DNA from: Fimbriimonadaceae bacterium | GTDB taxonomy: Bacteria > Armatimonadota > Fimbriimonadia > Fimbriimonadales > Fimbriimonadaceae | Length of the DNA: 50,736 nucleotides | NCBI GenBank assembly: GCA_019694835.1 | Contig: JAIBBE010000005.1 | Location: 1-50,736 of the forward strand | Direction: 5' to 3' | Part shown: positions 42,730-50,691 of the stretch, in pieces | How positions within the stretch are numbered: the first letter of the stretch is position 1 | Layout of the letters: every line of letters starts with the position of its first letter | The notes under the pieces: generated by a model | Seen by the model: the letters and a program-made list of their open reading frames with translations, nothing else | The model's database searches: none | What the model was told of the DNA's origin: nothing | Position numbers and translations under genes: made by a program

Positions 42730-43056
42730 TTACAAGCCGATGAGAACGGCGATGATGCCCTGCGGGGTGCGACGGACGACCATGTCGATCCTCCGTCCGG
42801 GGCGCAGAGCGGCGATCCCTGCTTCGTATGAGATAGGTCGAACTTCGCCGTTCACGGTCCGAGTGAATCTGCATCGCGGACCGATGGCGATAGTGTAAGA
42901 ACCCGCACCTTGAGCAACCGTAACGACCGGTGGATTGGCTTGGTAGGACGAAATGATGACGTCTTTGAGTTGATAGCTCGAGTACGGCTGTCCGGCGTTG
43001 GACTGAGCAGCGATGGCGAGGGCGAGAACGGCGAAGAGTGTATTGAAATTCTTCAT
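42730..43056 (-). CDS. Small secreted protein of unknown function
   Basis: 108 residues. Signal 1-21 (FNTLFAVLALAIAAQSNAG). Mature part has a beta pattern and a repeated RRxxQGIIAVLIGL end. Similar in size to the secreted proteins at 31280 and 33544, but the internal motifs differ. First gene of the small minus-strand operon 42196-43056. Confidence 0.65.
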   Translation of the reverse strand: MKNFNTLFAVLALAIAAQSNAGQPYSSYQLKDVIISSYQANPPVVTVAQGAGSYTIAIGPRCRFTRTVNGEVRPISYEAGIAALRPGRRIDMVVRRTPQGIIAVLIGL

Positions 43057-43115
43057 GCCTGGCGAAAACGCAAGGCATGACCTCCGGTTCAGGCGATTGG
43101 GCCTTTAGTCGCGGC

Positions 43116-43427
43116 TCAGAAGCTCTTGGCCGCCCACCAGCGGGCTGGCTTTGTGCTGGTGCGCTTCATCAGGCCTTTGGCTTCCAGGTCAAGTTGGACC
43201 GTCTTGGCCCACCAACCACACGTGGACCCACCGGGGAATAGGTCGGCGGGCAGGTGCGGGCGGACTGCGTCCCGCATCTCGGTCTGCGTGAGGCCCGGTT
43301 CGCCTTTCGGCATTGCGTTGCTTAGCGCGTTTCGCATGGCTCTGTATTTGGCCGCGTCGACTCGGGCGGTAAGAGCGGGATGGTTGACGTTCTGAACTTC
43401 GACGAGTTCCTTGGATTTGGTTGACAT
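43116..43427 (-). CDS. DUF6958-like protein
   Basis: 103 residues, soluble and basic. The pattern YRAMRNALSNAMPKGEPGLT, TEMRDAVRPHLPADLFPGG, CGWWAKTVQLDLEAKGLM and a closing KPARWW is the layout of DUF6958, a winged-helix-like domain of unknown role. TAACAT is exactly 6 nt before ATG 43427, implying a leaderless transcript. Divergent from 43476, with start codons 48 bp apart. Confidence 0.75.
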   Translation of the reverse strand: MSTKSKELVEVQNVNHPALTARVDAAKYRAMRNALSNAMPKGEPGLTQTEMRDAVRPHLPADLFPGGSTCGWWAKTVQLDLEAKGLMKRTSTKPARWWAAKSF

Positions 43428-43439
43428 CTTGCTATGTTA
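43428..43439 (-). promoter_or_regulatory. Leaderless-type -10 box for the DUF6958-like gene
   Basis: TAACAT (minus strand 43439-43434), 6 nt (AGCAAG), then ATG 43427. No SD. Confidence 0.6.
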
Positions 43440-43463
43440 CACCTCTCAACCTCAATTTTTCGC

Positions 43464-43475
43464 TACACTAGCCGA
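43464..43475 (+). promoter_or_regulatory. Leaderless-type -10 box for the gene at 43476
   Basis: TACACT at 43464-43469, 6 nt (AGCCGA), then ATG 43476. With the box at 43434 it forms a compact divergent promoter pair only about 24 bp apart. Confidence 0.6.
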
Positions 43476-43835
43476 ATGATTCGAACGCTGTATCGCCCCG
43501 TGGGACGAACGGAGTTAGCGCTGATTGAGGCTTCAGGCTGGCGCGAATTCCCGCCTCGTCTTCCGATCCAGCCCATTTTCTATCCTGTGCTGAATCGAGA
43601 GTATGCGGAGAAGATCGCGCGGGATTGGAACACGAAGGATGCTGCCTCAGGTTTTTTCGGTCACGTCCTGGAGTTCGATGTCGATGCGGCCTATCTGGAG
43701 CGTTTCGCGGTGCAAGTCGTTGGTGGCCATACCTGCCAGGAACTGTGGGTTCCCGCGGAAGAACTAGGCGAATTCAACGCGCACATTGTGGGCGAGATTC
43801 GTCTGATCAAGACATTTAAGGGTGCTGAGGATTAG
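43476..43835 (+). CDS. ADP-ribosylation/crystallin-J1-annotated small protein
   Basis: 119 residues, soluble. The layout MIRTLYRPVGRTELALIEAS, GWREFPPRLPIQPIFYPVLN, YAEKIARDWN and VGGHTCQELWVPAEELGEFN resembles a widespread family usually named ADP-ribosylation/crystallin J1, whose function is not established. Start ATG 43476 fits the -10 box and the family; an upstream in-frame ATG at 43434 lies ahead of the promoter. The stop overlaps the convergent stop at 43832. Confidence 0.75.
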   Translation: MIRTLYRPVGRTELALIEASGWREFPPRLPIQPIFYPVLNREYAEKIARDWNTKDAASGFFGHVLEFDVDAAYLERFAVQVVGGHTCQELWVPAEELGEFNAHIVGEIRLIKTFKGAED

Positions 43836-44479
43836 ATGCTTCCGGCGATGCACTCATTAAGGTACGCCTTAGCCGCATCCAGACGCGTCGTACCGTCGCC
43901 GCGCCCGCTGAGAACGGCATGGCCGTGATTGCCGTGCCCTCCATGGGCCTCCGTCATCCATAAGGCATGGAGGCGTATTCGCAATGATTGGTCATCAAGC
44001 GCAATTCTGAGTTGCTTAATGAAATCCACGCTGTTGGGCAACCGGGCAAGGCGGCAGATGGACCTGTACTCACGCCTTGTTTCGCCGTTAAGGCGATCAA
44101 GACAGAGATCTGCAATCGCCTTAAGCTGCTTGGAACTCAGATCGATACGAAGTAATCTCTTGGCTGCGATCTCTTTGGCGTAGCCGGAGCGGAAGAAGTA
44201 AGGATCCTCTACAAGAAACTGGATGAGGAGGTCAGGCTCGTGCGGTGCACTGGTGGGCGACCACAGCGCGGCCACGAGGTCAGGGGGCCAGAGAGCGGCA
44301 TATTGTTGATGCCAGTCCACAGCAGTTGCCACGCTACGATCCGCTTCAAGTGAGCGCATCTTTTTTCTCTTTGGCATGCCGCGGTATCGACCTTGGCTCT
44401 CTTCAGGGCTATAGCCCTTCTGCCAATGAGCGTTGAATTCGTCGATGGCACCTTGGTTGAAGAGAATCCGACCTTTCAT
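43832..44479 (-). CDS. Protein of unknown function
   Basis: 215 residues, soluble. Basic N-terminus (MPKRKKMRSLEADRSV), a helical middle (WPPDLVAALWSPTSAP) and a His/Gly-rich stretch EAHGGHGNHGHAVLSGRGDG near the C-terminus, which might bind metal. Not recognised. Located 20 bp after tgt on the same strand, so possibly read through from it; TATTCT lies 9 nt before the ATG, a possible own promoter. Confidence 0.6.
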   Translation of the reverse strand: MKGRILFNQGAIDEFNAHWQKGYSPEESQGRYRGMPKRKKMRSLEADRSVATAVDWHQQYAALWPPDLVAALWSPTSAPHEPDLLIQFLVEDPYFFRSGYAKEIAAKRLLRIDLSSKQLKAIADLCLDRLNGETRREYRSICRLARLPNSVDFIKQLRIALDDQSLRIRLHALWMTEAHGGHGNHGHAVLSGRGDGTTRLDAAKAYLNECIAGSI

Positions 44480-44499
44480 GAGCTTGCGAGAATATCATA

Positions 44500-45585
44500 C
44501 TATGCTTGGGCGTACCGCTCCGCCAACACAGGCCATGTTCTATCCTTAATTGCCGTCCGAATCTCCTCCATTAGTCGTGCATAGAACGCGAGGTTGTGGA
44601 GCGTGGCCAATCGTGCACCGAGTGGTTCTGAGGCCTTGAACAAGTGCCGAATGTATGCCTTAGAATACCGGCTTAAACCCTCAAACTCCGAAAACGGCGA
44701 ATCGTCCTCGGCATGCTTCGCAGCCGAGATATTGACGCGCCCACTCATAGTGTAAACGCAATGGTGCCGCGCCATGCGCGTGGGGAGGACGCAGTCGAAG
44801 AGATCGACGCCGCAGGCGACGGCGTGCAGAATATCGGAGGGATGGCCGACTCCCATGAGGTAACGCGGCTTGACCACGGGAAGCAGTGGGGCCGTCATTT
44901 GGACGACGGGGCGCTGCATTTCGGTCGGTTCGCCGACACTCACGCCGCCGATCGCGACGCCGTCGAAAGGAAGTGCCGAGATGAAGGCGGCCGATTCCCG
45001 ACGCAGATCCTCGTGCACGCCGCCCTGCACGATTCCGAACACGGCTTGACCCTCACGCCTTGCATCAAGGTTTCGCGGAGCCCAAAGGTGGGTGCGTTGC
45101 ATCGCCCTAGTCGCTTCCTCGCGAGAACACGGATAGGGCGGACATTCGTCGAGAGCCATTGAGATGTCGACTCCGAGTTCGCCCTGAATCTCGATCGAAC
45201 GTTCAGGAGTAAGAAATAGCTCGCTGCCATCGAGATGCGATCTAAAACGAACACCTTCATCATTAATGTTTCGCATCTTCGAAAGGCTCATGACTTGGTA
45301 ACCGCCTGAATCGGTGAGAATCGCACCTTTCCAACTCATGAAGGGATGCAAACCGCCAAGCCGTTCGACCAAGCCACTCCCAGGCCGGAGCGAAAGATGG
45401 TAGGTATTCGAAAGGACGAGCTGATAGCCAAGTCGCTCCAGATCTTCGCTGCCGACGGTCTTTACGGTCCCTTGAGTGCCAACGGGCATGAACGCAGGTG
45501 TCTCGACGGTGCCGTGGGGCGTATGAAGCCTCCCCCGCCGCGCACCGGTGTGCGGGCAGGTGGAGAGCAATTCAAACGAGATCAT
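44500..45585 (-). CDS. tgt: tRNA-guanine transglycosylase (Tgt), zinc-binding cysteines missing
   Basis: 361 residues, slightly shorter than the usual 370-385. Tgt exchanges guanine 34 for preQ1 in tRNAs with GUN anticodons. Catalytic residues are present: Asp92 (TDSGGYQ), Asp146 in DECPPYP, the nucleophile region DLFDCVLPTRMARHH with Asp264, and GIVQGGVHEDLRR. The zinc site is normally CxCxxC plus His; here the aligned stretch SPFSEFEGLSRYSKAYIRHL (296-315) has no Cys, while His330 (ATLHNLAFY) remains. Follows the peroxiredoxin gene with 6 nt, so one operon. Confidence 0.9.
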   Translation of the reverse strand: MISFELLSTCPHTGARRGRLHTPHGTVETPAFMPVGTQGTVKTVGSEDLERLGYQLVLSNTYHLSLRPGSGLVERLGGLHPFMSWKGAILTDSGGYQVMSLSKMRNINDEGVRFRSHLDGSELFLTPERSIEIQGELGVDISMALDECPPYPCSREEATRAMQRTHLWAPRNLDARREGQAVFGIVQGGVHEDLRRESAAFISALPFDGVAIGGVSVGEPTEMQRPVVQMTAPLLPVVKPRYLMGVGHPSDILHAVACGVDLFDCVLPTRMARHHCVYTMSGRVNISAAKHAEDDSPFSEFEGLSRYSKAYIRHLFKASEPLGARLATLHNLAFYARLMEEIRTAIKDRTWPVLAERYAQA

Positions 45586-45591
45586 TCGCGC

Positions 45592-46071
45592 TTAACCGAG
45601 TTCGGCGAGGACTTGTTTCACCGGCTCGAAGTCGGGCATGTCGCCGGGGGTTGGGGTTTGAACGGAATAGCGAATAACCCCTTCCTTGTCGATGACGAAG
45701 ACGGCCCGGGCTGACGACCGTCCCATTCCTCCGAAATTCGGAACAATCACATCGTAAGCAGTACTGACCTCACGCTCGTAATCACTGACCAGGGGGATCG
45801 TAATCCCATTAGCCTTTGCCCAACCATTCTGGGCGAACACGCTGTCCACACTGATGCCGATGACTTCGGCATTGAGGCTTTTGTACGCACCGAGTCCAGC
45901 CGTCACATCGCAAAGCTCTTGCGTGCAAACGCCAGTGAACGCGCCGGGGAAGAAGAGGAGGACAAGATTGGCCTTTCCGATGTGGTCGGCAAGGGCAAAG
46001 TCAACGATGCCGTCAGCCGTCATGGTGCGGAGGGTGAAGTCAGGGGCTTTGGTACCGGGTTGTAGGGGCAT
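45592..46071 (-). CDS. Peroxiredoxin (AhpE/Prx5-like)
   Basis: 159 residues, a thiol peroxidase in the cytoplasm. Peroxidatic Cys49 sits in FPGAFTGVCTQELC, preceded by Pro42-Gly43; Cys54 might act as a nearby resolving Cys, but the layout is typical of Prx5/AhpE. The motif NFGGMGRSSARAVFVIDKEG is the family core near residue 110. Normal length. ATG 46071 has CATAAT 8 nt upstream and no SD. First gene of an operon with tgt. Confidence 0.9.
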   Translation of the reverse strand: MPLQPGTKAPDFTLRTMTADGIVDFALADHIGKANLVLLFFPGAFTGVCTQELCDVTAGLGAYKSLNAEVIGISVDSVFAQNGWAKANGITIPLVSDYEREVSTAYDVIVPNFGGMGRSSARAVFVIDKEGVIRYSVQTPTPGDMPDFEPVKQVLAELG

Positions 46072-46115
46072 AGGCCCAGATTATGAAGGATGGCGGCGAT
46101 GGGGTGGGGATCGTC

Positions 46116-47300
46116 TTAGTGGCGCATGTCGTTGTCGAGATCCTGCAGATTCAACCGGAGTCCCAATGAGTCCGCGAAGGAGGGATTGAGAGCGTTAATG
46201 TTGTCTCCGCTTCTGCGCACGATGCCGATAAGGTCGTCGGGATTCATGGGTGGGCGGCGGCGGAGAACGTCGGCGATGCCAGCGGCCACCATCGGGCTCG
46301 CGAATGAGGTTCCCGACCAGACGCCGAGGGTGCCGTCCCACCAGAAACTCTTGATTCCCGTCGAGGGGGCAGACTGACGCACTGAGTGGTGCCAGTTGCT
46401 GAAGGGTGCCTTTAAGTCAAATTCGTTCACACCGGCGACGCCGATGACCTCACTGATCGAGGCGGGTGACATGATATCCTCGATGGAGTTGTTGCCGGCC
46501 GGGGCGACCAATACCAAACCCCGATGCTGCGCCCAAGACATCACGTCGCTGAGGGCAGGAATCTCCGAGAGCGACCCGAGACTGATGTTGGCCACTTCGG
46601 CGTTGTTCGTAACCGCAAACGCAATACCCTTGATCAGGCGCCACGCCGTACTGACTCCATCGCTGTCGGCAACGCGCACAATGACCAGGTCGGTAAGAGG
46701 TGCAATCTGATCGACGATGCCGGCGATCATGGTTCCGTGCCCAACCGCCTCGTCGGGATCGGTGTTGCCGTTCGTGTCGCGTGACATCGGTACGTCGTAG
46801 GGTCGAAGGCGAGGTTCCACCGCGTTCATGGAGGCGACGGTCTTCGTCCAGAGTGCCATCTGAAGGGGTGAGAGGCCGGTATCGAGAATCGCAACCCGCA
46901 CGGTCCTTCCCGGTGTTTGCGCGAGCGTCGGGCTGAAGTGAATCTGCTGGAGCCAAGCGTCGTTGAGGGCGTAGAGATCGTTGCGGTCCCCCACGGCGGC
47001 GATCGTGCTGCCTTTTCCCGCTCCCGAACCCTCGGGACTCACGACTTCGATGTTGTCTTCTGACCACATTACTCGTGGGTCGAGGCGCATCTTGGCTTGA
47101 ATGACGTCTTCGTTTTGTCCTGGGCGAGTTCGATACAGTGCGAAAGGTGCCCCAAACGTTTGGTCAACCAAGACAACGCCAAAGTCATGGGCAACCGCCT
47201 TCGCGGATGCTTTGACCTCCAGCTGGCACACGATGGTGTTTGCGTGCGCCGCAACGGCGAACGCGGCCAAAGCAATGGAAAAGGCAGAGCGAATTTGCAT
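46116..47300 (-). CDS. Exported subtilisin-like serine protease (S8)
   Basis: 394 residues. Signal 1-20 (cleavage near AHANT), then a ~100-residue propeptide-like region. The catalytic triad is complete: Asp140 (VAILDTGLSP), His188 (GHGTMIAGIV) and Ser332 (SGTSFASPMVAAG), with Asn270/271 in APAGNNS. Ends after LDNDMRH without an anchor. Start ATG 47300; the next gene upstream lies 66 bp away on the same strand. Secreted or periplasmic protease of unknown substrate. Confidence 0.92.
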   Translation of the reverse strand: MQIRSAFSIALAAFAVAAHANTIVCQLEVKASAKAVAHDFGVVLVDQTFGAPFALYRTRPGQNEDVIQAKMRLDPRVMWSEDNIEVVSPEGSGAGKGSTIAAVGDRNDLYALNDAWLQQIHFSPTLAQTPGRTVRVAILDTGLSPLQMALWTKTVASMNAVEPRLRPYDVPMSRDTNGNTDPDEAVGHGTMIAGIVDQIAPLTDLVIVRVADSDGVSTAWRLIKGIAFAVTNNAEVANISLGSLSEIPALSDVMSWAQHRGLVLVAPAGNNSIEDIMSPASISEVIGVAGVNEFDLKAPFSNWHHSVRQSAPSTGIKSFWWDGTLGVWSGTSFASPMVAAGIADVLRRRPPMNPDDLIGIVRRSGDNINALNPSFADSLGLRLNLQDLDNDMRH

Positions 47301-47366
47301 GGCTTTACCGGAAGAGGTTGCTCGGCAAGGAAATGATACATTTCCCTCGCCCGTTTCTACGCCGTT

Positions 47367-47936
47367 TTAGTTGAAAACCTGGTGCGATCCCTCAGAATTG
47401 CCCGAATCTTGGCCAGTCGCAATGCCCTGCAGCCACCGTTCGACGTGATGCGGCCTCGTGAAGCGAAGGACGGGGATCGACCCGTCGCGCTCCCACTCGC
47501 GAATGCGCTTCGATTTCCGTCGGAAGCTCTTGAAATGCCAAACGAGAATCGACTGGGTTGAAAACACAATGCGCCACGATTCGAAGTTGCCGTTGCAGAT
47601 CGGCTTCTTGTCCCACGCCCGCATAAACGTCCGCCGCAGAAGTCGGAGGAGCGAGACGGCCCGCGGGTAGTCCAGGCCGATGATCAGATCAACGCGGGCA
47701 AGCGGGATGTCGATCCACTTCGCGTACGCCGAGTCGAGAATCCAGCGTTCCTGTGAGCAGATCGCAGCGATGCGTTCTCGTTGGAGGTCAGTTGGAACCT
47801 CAATCCATCCCGGCTCCCAAGTCAGCGAATCCACCTCGGTCCAGGGCAGTCCGGTCAGTTCCCTCAAGCGCGCGGCAAGACTGGTCTTCCCAGAGCCAGT
47901 TACCCCATAAATGAGAATGCGCTGGCCGGTAAGCAT
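47367..47936 (-). CDS. P-loop kinase of the FlaR (topology modulation) type
   Basis: 189 residues. P-loop GVTGSGKTS at residues 11-19, then LPWTEVDSLTWEPGW, typical of the FlaR/adenylate-kinase-like family that phosphorylates small molecules or nucleotides (substrate unknown). AAICSQERWILDSAYAKWID and LLRRTFMRAWDKKPICNGNF follow. ATG 47936 has TAGACT 7 nt upstream. The C-terminal HQVFN is only a few residues past the fold. Confidence 0.8.
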   Translation of the reverse strand: MLTGQRILIYGVTGSGKTSLAARLRELTGLPWTEVDSLTWEPGWIEVPTDLQRERIAAICSQERWILDSAYAKWIDIPLARVDLIIGLDYPRAVSLLRLLRRTFMRAWDKKPICNGNFESWRIVFSTQSILVWHFKSFRRKSKRIREWERDGSIPVLRFTRPHHVERWLQGIATGQDSGNSEGSHQVFN

Positions 47937-47949
47937 GTCATCGAGTCTA
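47937..47949 (-). promoter_or_regulatory. -10 box with near-leaderless spacing for the FlaR-type gene
   Basis: TAGACT (minus strand 47949-47944), 7 nt, then ATG 47936. No SD. Confidence 0.5.
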
Positions 47950-47967
47950 CCGGCGCAAGCGCAGAAT

Positions 47968-47989
47968 GCCCCGGACTTGAGTCCGGGGC
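47968..47989 (-). terminator. Terminator after the dockerin operon
   Basis: Perfect 9-bp stem GCCCCGGAC/GTCCGGGGC with a 4-nt loop, 11 nt past the stop at 48000. The T-tract is weak. Confidence 0.6.
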
Positions 47990-47999
47990 GGGAGGGAGT

Positions 48000-48899
48000 T
48001 TAGTCGCCGACTTGACCGTAGTTCGCGCTGAGGATCGCGTAGTCGCCGATGTCGATCGCCTCGTCCGCGTTTAGGTCCGCATTTTCCGACCAGAACGGAT
48101 CGCCGGGGATGGAGCCGTAGGACTGGGACAGAATCGCGTAGTCGCCGATCGAGATTTCGTTGTCGTCGTCGACGTCGCCGTTCAGGGCCGTCCCCGTCAA
48201 GCCGGTGACACCAGCCGGTGAGGTCGTCACTTCCCAAGCCTTGCGCAGGAAGGATCGGCTCTTGGTCGACATGCGATACGTGCCGGGAGTCGTGGGAGCC
48301 TTCACGCCGAAGGTACCGTCGGGGGCGATGAAGCCGAGCCGAAGCGCAATGAGCTCATCGGTGTTCGGATCGCGGAACTCGAAGGGAGCCGGATAAACGC
48401 TGCCGTGCTGATCGAACGAATCCAGCACGAGGTTGCCGCTCACGACACCGCCCGGAGCATTGACGGGGCCATCGCTCGAGCCGAAGAAGTCCTCCGCTTC
48501 GGTCATTCCCGTTGACTCATAGCATCCGCCCGAGATCGGCATGGTGATCGCCTTTGATCCGGCTGAGGTGAAGCCGAACCCGCTAAGCGACTGGCCCGCC
48601 GCAGGGGTCACGCTGATCGGCTGGTTCTCCAAGAACACCCACACGATATAGGTCTGGTGGTCGGTCTCGAAATCCCATCCGGGAGGCGAGGTGATATCCG
48701 TTAAGTCCGCATTGATATCAAGCGTTACGAACAGGCTGTGCGGCCGCTTCGTGCTCAAGGCCGATTCGTCGTTATGCAGCGTATACGTCCACACGTCGCC
48801 GACCTTGTTCGCAGTGACATGGGCGTCGAACGCCGAGGCGCAGGTGGCCGAAGCCAGTGCCAAGCCAAGAAGAAGATATCTAGATAAAGAAACGATCAT
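48000..48899 (-). CDS. Secreted protein with dockerin-like C-terminus, last gene of a coupled operon
   Basis: 299 residues. Signal 1-23 (VSLSRYLLLGLALASATCAS). N-terminal domain (25-130) is beta-rich, with THDxAxSF-like loops and no enzyme motif; the middle includes GKAITMPISGGCYESTG-type sequence. The module is a diverged version of the shared one (TPGTYRMSTKSRSFLRKAWE), then Ca loops DVDDDNEISIGDY and DLNADEAIDIGDY. The ATG overlaps the previous stop (ATGA, 4 bp), with the SD inside the upstream coding end. Confidence 0.82.
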   Translation of the reverse strand: MIVSLSRYLLLGLALASATCASAFDAHVTANKVGDVWTYTLHNDESALSTKRPHSLFVTLDINADLTDITSPPGWDFETDHQTYIVWVFLENQPISVTPAAGQSLSGFGFTSAGSKAITMPISGGCYESTGMTEAEDFFGSSDGPVNAPGGVVSGNLVLDSFDQHGSVYPAPFEFRDPNTDELIALRLGFIAPDGTFGVKAPTTPGTYRMSTKSRSFLRKAWEVTTSPAGVTGLTGTALNGDVDDDNEISIGDYAILSQSYGSIPGDPFWSENADLNADEAIDIGDYAILSANYGQVGD

Positions 48900-49753
48900 C
48901 CTTTTACTCCCATCGTGTTCAAGACCCGCGTCTCGGGGAAGCGGGAACTCGTGCTCTTCGGGCTGCGCCCGATAAGGTTGCGCCAACTGTCGCGCAGGTA
49001 TTCCATTAGAAGAGTGCTGGTCGTGATTTCGTTGGCATTCCCAAAATAGCCAAGATTCACTGTTTCGCCGGAGTGGCGTCGGTAAATCAACAAGGGGCGC
49101 ACGTCCGCCAGCCTTTGGTTGTTCAGTCGGATCGGGATCCTCGGTTCGTAGAAGGTACCGTCCGGGTTCACCCTAATACTCTTTGTGTGTCGCTCCGGGT
49201 TGATCCCGTCCGAGTACTCCAAGGTCAGCTGGCCGTCGATCGCATGCCCAGGGTCGCTCACGCGCCCCTGCGCCGTCATCACCCAACCCAAAGGGCTTCG
49301 CCAAAAGCGGATGTCGGTATCTTCGGAATCAAGCTTCGGGGCATCGGCTCGCTGCTCGGCGGTTCGCCCGTCAGCCAAGTAGGGAACGGCTGTTTCAAGC
49401 GGCCCACCATTGCGGGAGAATCGGATGCTGTCCGGCCTCACCGACTCACCCAGCCTTCCCCACAGCCTGTGGTGAAGAGACGGGCTACCGTATACAGCTA
49501 GGGTAGTCCCTGCAAACACCCAGTGGTCTACACTGTATAGACTCCAAACAAACGGTTCGTTGGCTGGCCGGTCAAAGATAACGTAGTCTGTGGAGTACGT
49601 CAAGTCAACCGCTATGAATCCTGGCCCGTCCGAGTTGATGCCCGGCGTACAGGTGACGACCGGGGGAACCGTCACGGTGCCAATGGCCCCTGCCGTCCCT
49701 GCTAGCAGCCCGGCGATCGTAAGTGACCCTAGCCTAAAGCAAAACTGACTCAT
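48896..49753 (-). CDS. Secreted paralog 2 of the coupled operon
   Basis: 285 residues. Signal 1-23 (RLGSLTIAGLLAGTAGAIGT). The mature part shares the layout of the 49750 protein: VPPVVTCTPGINSDGPGFIA at the start, a LADGRTAEQRADAPKL block, RVSDPGHAIDGQLTLEYSDG, and LLIYRRHSGETVNLGYFGNA. It ends NTMGVKG, with its stop overlapping the next ATG. Not recognised as a known family. Confidence 0.75.
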   Translation of the reverse strand: MSQFCFRLGSLTIAGLLAGTAGAIGTVTVPPVVTCTPGINSDGPGFIAVDLTYSTDYVIFDRPANEPFVWSLYSVDHWVFAGTTLAVYGSPSLHHRLWGRLGESVRPDSIRFSRNGGPLETAVPYLADGRTAEQRADAPKLDSEDTDIRFWRSPLGWVMTAQGRVSDPGHAIDGQLTLEYSDGINPERHTKSIRVNPDGTFYEPRIPIRLNNQRLADVRPLLIYRRHSGETVNLGYFGNANEITTSTLLMEYLRDSWRNLIGRSPKSTSSRFPETRVLNTMGVKG

Positions 49754-50691
49754 CCCCTCACCCCAAGAGTCACCCCGTTTGTACGAATATGCCGGAACCG
49801 ACCGGGCTCCGCTTTGACCGCTTCACTGATCTTGTTTCGCAGTTCGTCGTATTGGAAGGTCTTCAACTCCTTCTTCCGCGAGACCTCGGTCCCGTTCCCG
49901 AAGTAACCCACATTGACCTCGTCACCCGCCGTTCGATGGTAGAGAAACAATGGGCGACCGGAAGGGCCGTTGGGACCCCAGGCAACGAGGCCGTCGATGT
50001 TGAAACTGCCATCCGGTCCCACCGGCACCCTGACCGATCTACGCACCCCATTCTCGTCCACCTGCAATTCCAGGCCATTCGGATTAATCGGGTAGCCCGG
50101 GTCCGAGATGCGCCCTGCGGCCGCGATGCGGAGGCCGTTGCCAAACAGGCCGAACTTCATGAAGCCATCTTCGCCGCCAGGGGCGCCGATGGAGATCTTC
50201 GGGGCATTGGCGCGCTGCTCATCGGTCCGGCCATCGTACTGAGGAGCCCACACCGGAAAGTTCATCCCCGGCAGTGTGGCCGTGACGTTGATTTGCTGAA
50301 ATCCTGACCCGAGTCCGTAGATAAATCCCCGCCAACAGTTGACGATTGCGAGATTGGGACCAAGGATCATGGCGATGAACCCGGGGCCAAACGCTCCCTG
50401 TTGGTACGGGGATACCGTTCCGAACTCATAACTTAGAACATAGCTCGACCCCGAGAGCATGAGGAACCCGCTGTAGTCGGGAGGTGAACCGGTTCTCAGC
50501 AAAAGAACTTCTGTGGTTGAGTTGTTGACGACCGTGATGGCGCCCGTCCAGACTGGATGAGCAATATCAAACCCGGACGGCATCGGCGTAATGACTGGCG
50601 GAACGTCGACAGAGGCCTGTCCACTACCGATGGAAGGCAACGCCGTCCCAAGTGCCAACAGGACCTTGCCGAGTCGCGCTCCTTCTATCAT
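49750..50691 (-). CDS. Secreted paralog 1 of the coupled operon
   Basis: 313 residues from ATG 50691 (the frame continues 12 codons further, without a signal). Signal 1-25 (LGKVLLALGTALPSIGSGQA). Shared blocks with the next gene: VPPVITPMPSGFDIA, QYDGRTDEQRANAPKI, RISDPGYPINPNGLELQVDE and LFLYHRTAGDEVNVGYFGNG. Ends NGVTLGVRG; the stop overlaps the next ATG (ATGA). Confidence 0.75.
   Translation of the reverse strand: MIEGARLGKVLLALGTALPSIGSGQASVDVPPVITPMPSGFDIAHPVWTGAITVVNNSTTEVLLLRTGSPPDYSGFLMLSGSSYVLSYEFGTVSPYQQGAFGPGFIAMILGPNLAIVNCWRGFIYGLGSGFQQINVTATLPGMNFPVWAPQYDGRTDEQRANAPKISIGAPGGEDGFMKFGLFGNGLRIAAAGRISDPGYPINPNGLELQVDENGVRRSVRVPVGPDGSFNIDGLVAWGPNGPSGRPLFLYHRTAGDEVNVGYFGNGTEVSRKKELKTFQYDELRNKISEAVKAEPGRFRHIRTNGVTLGVRG

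Noticed and set aside
10702..48899. Classical cellulosome
   Set aside because: Dockerin-like loops are present but no cohesin, carbohydrate-binding module or glycoside hydrolase domain was seen with them.
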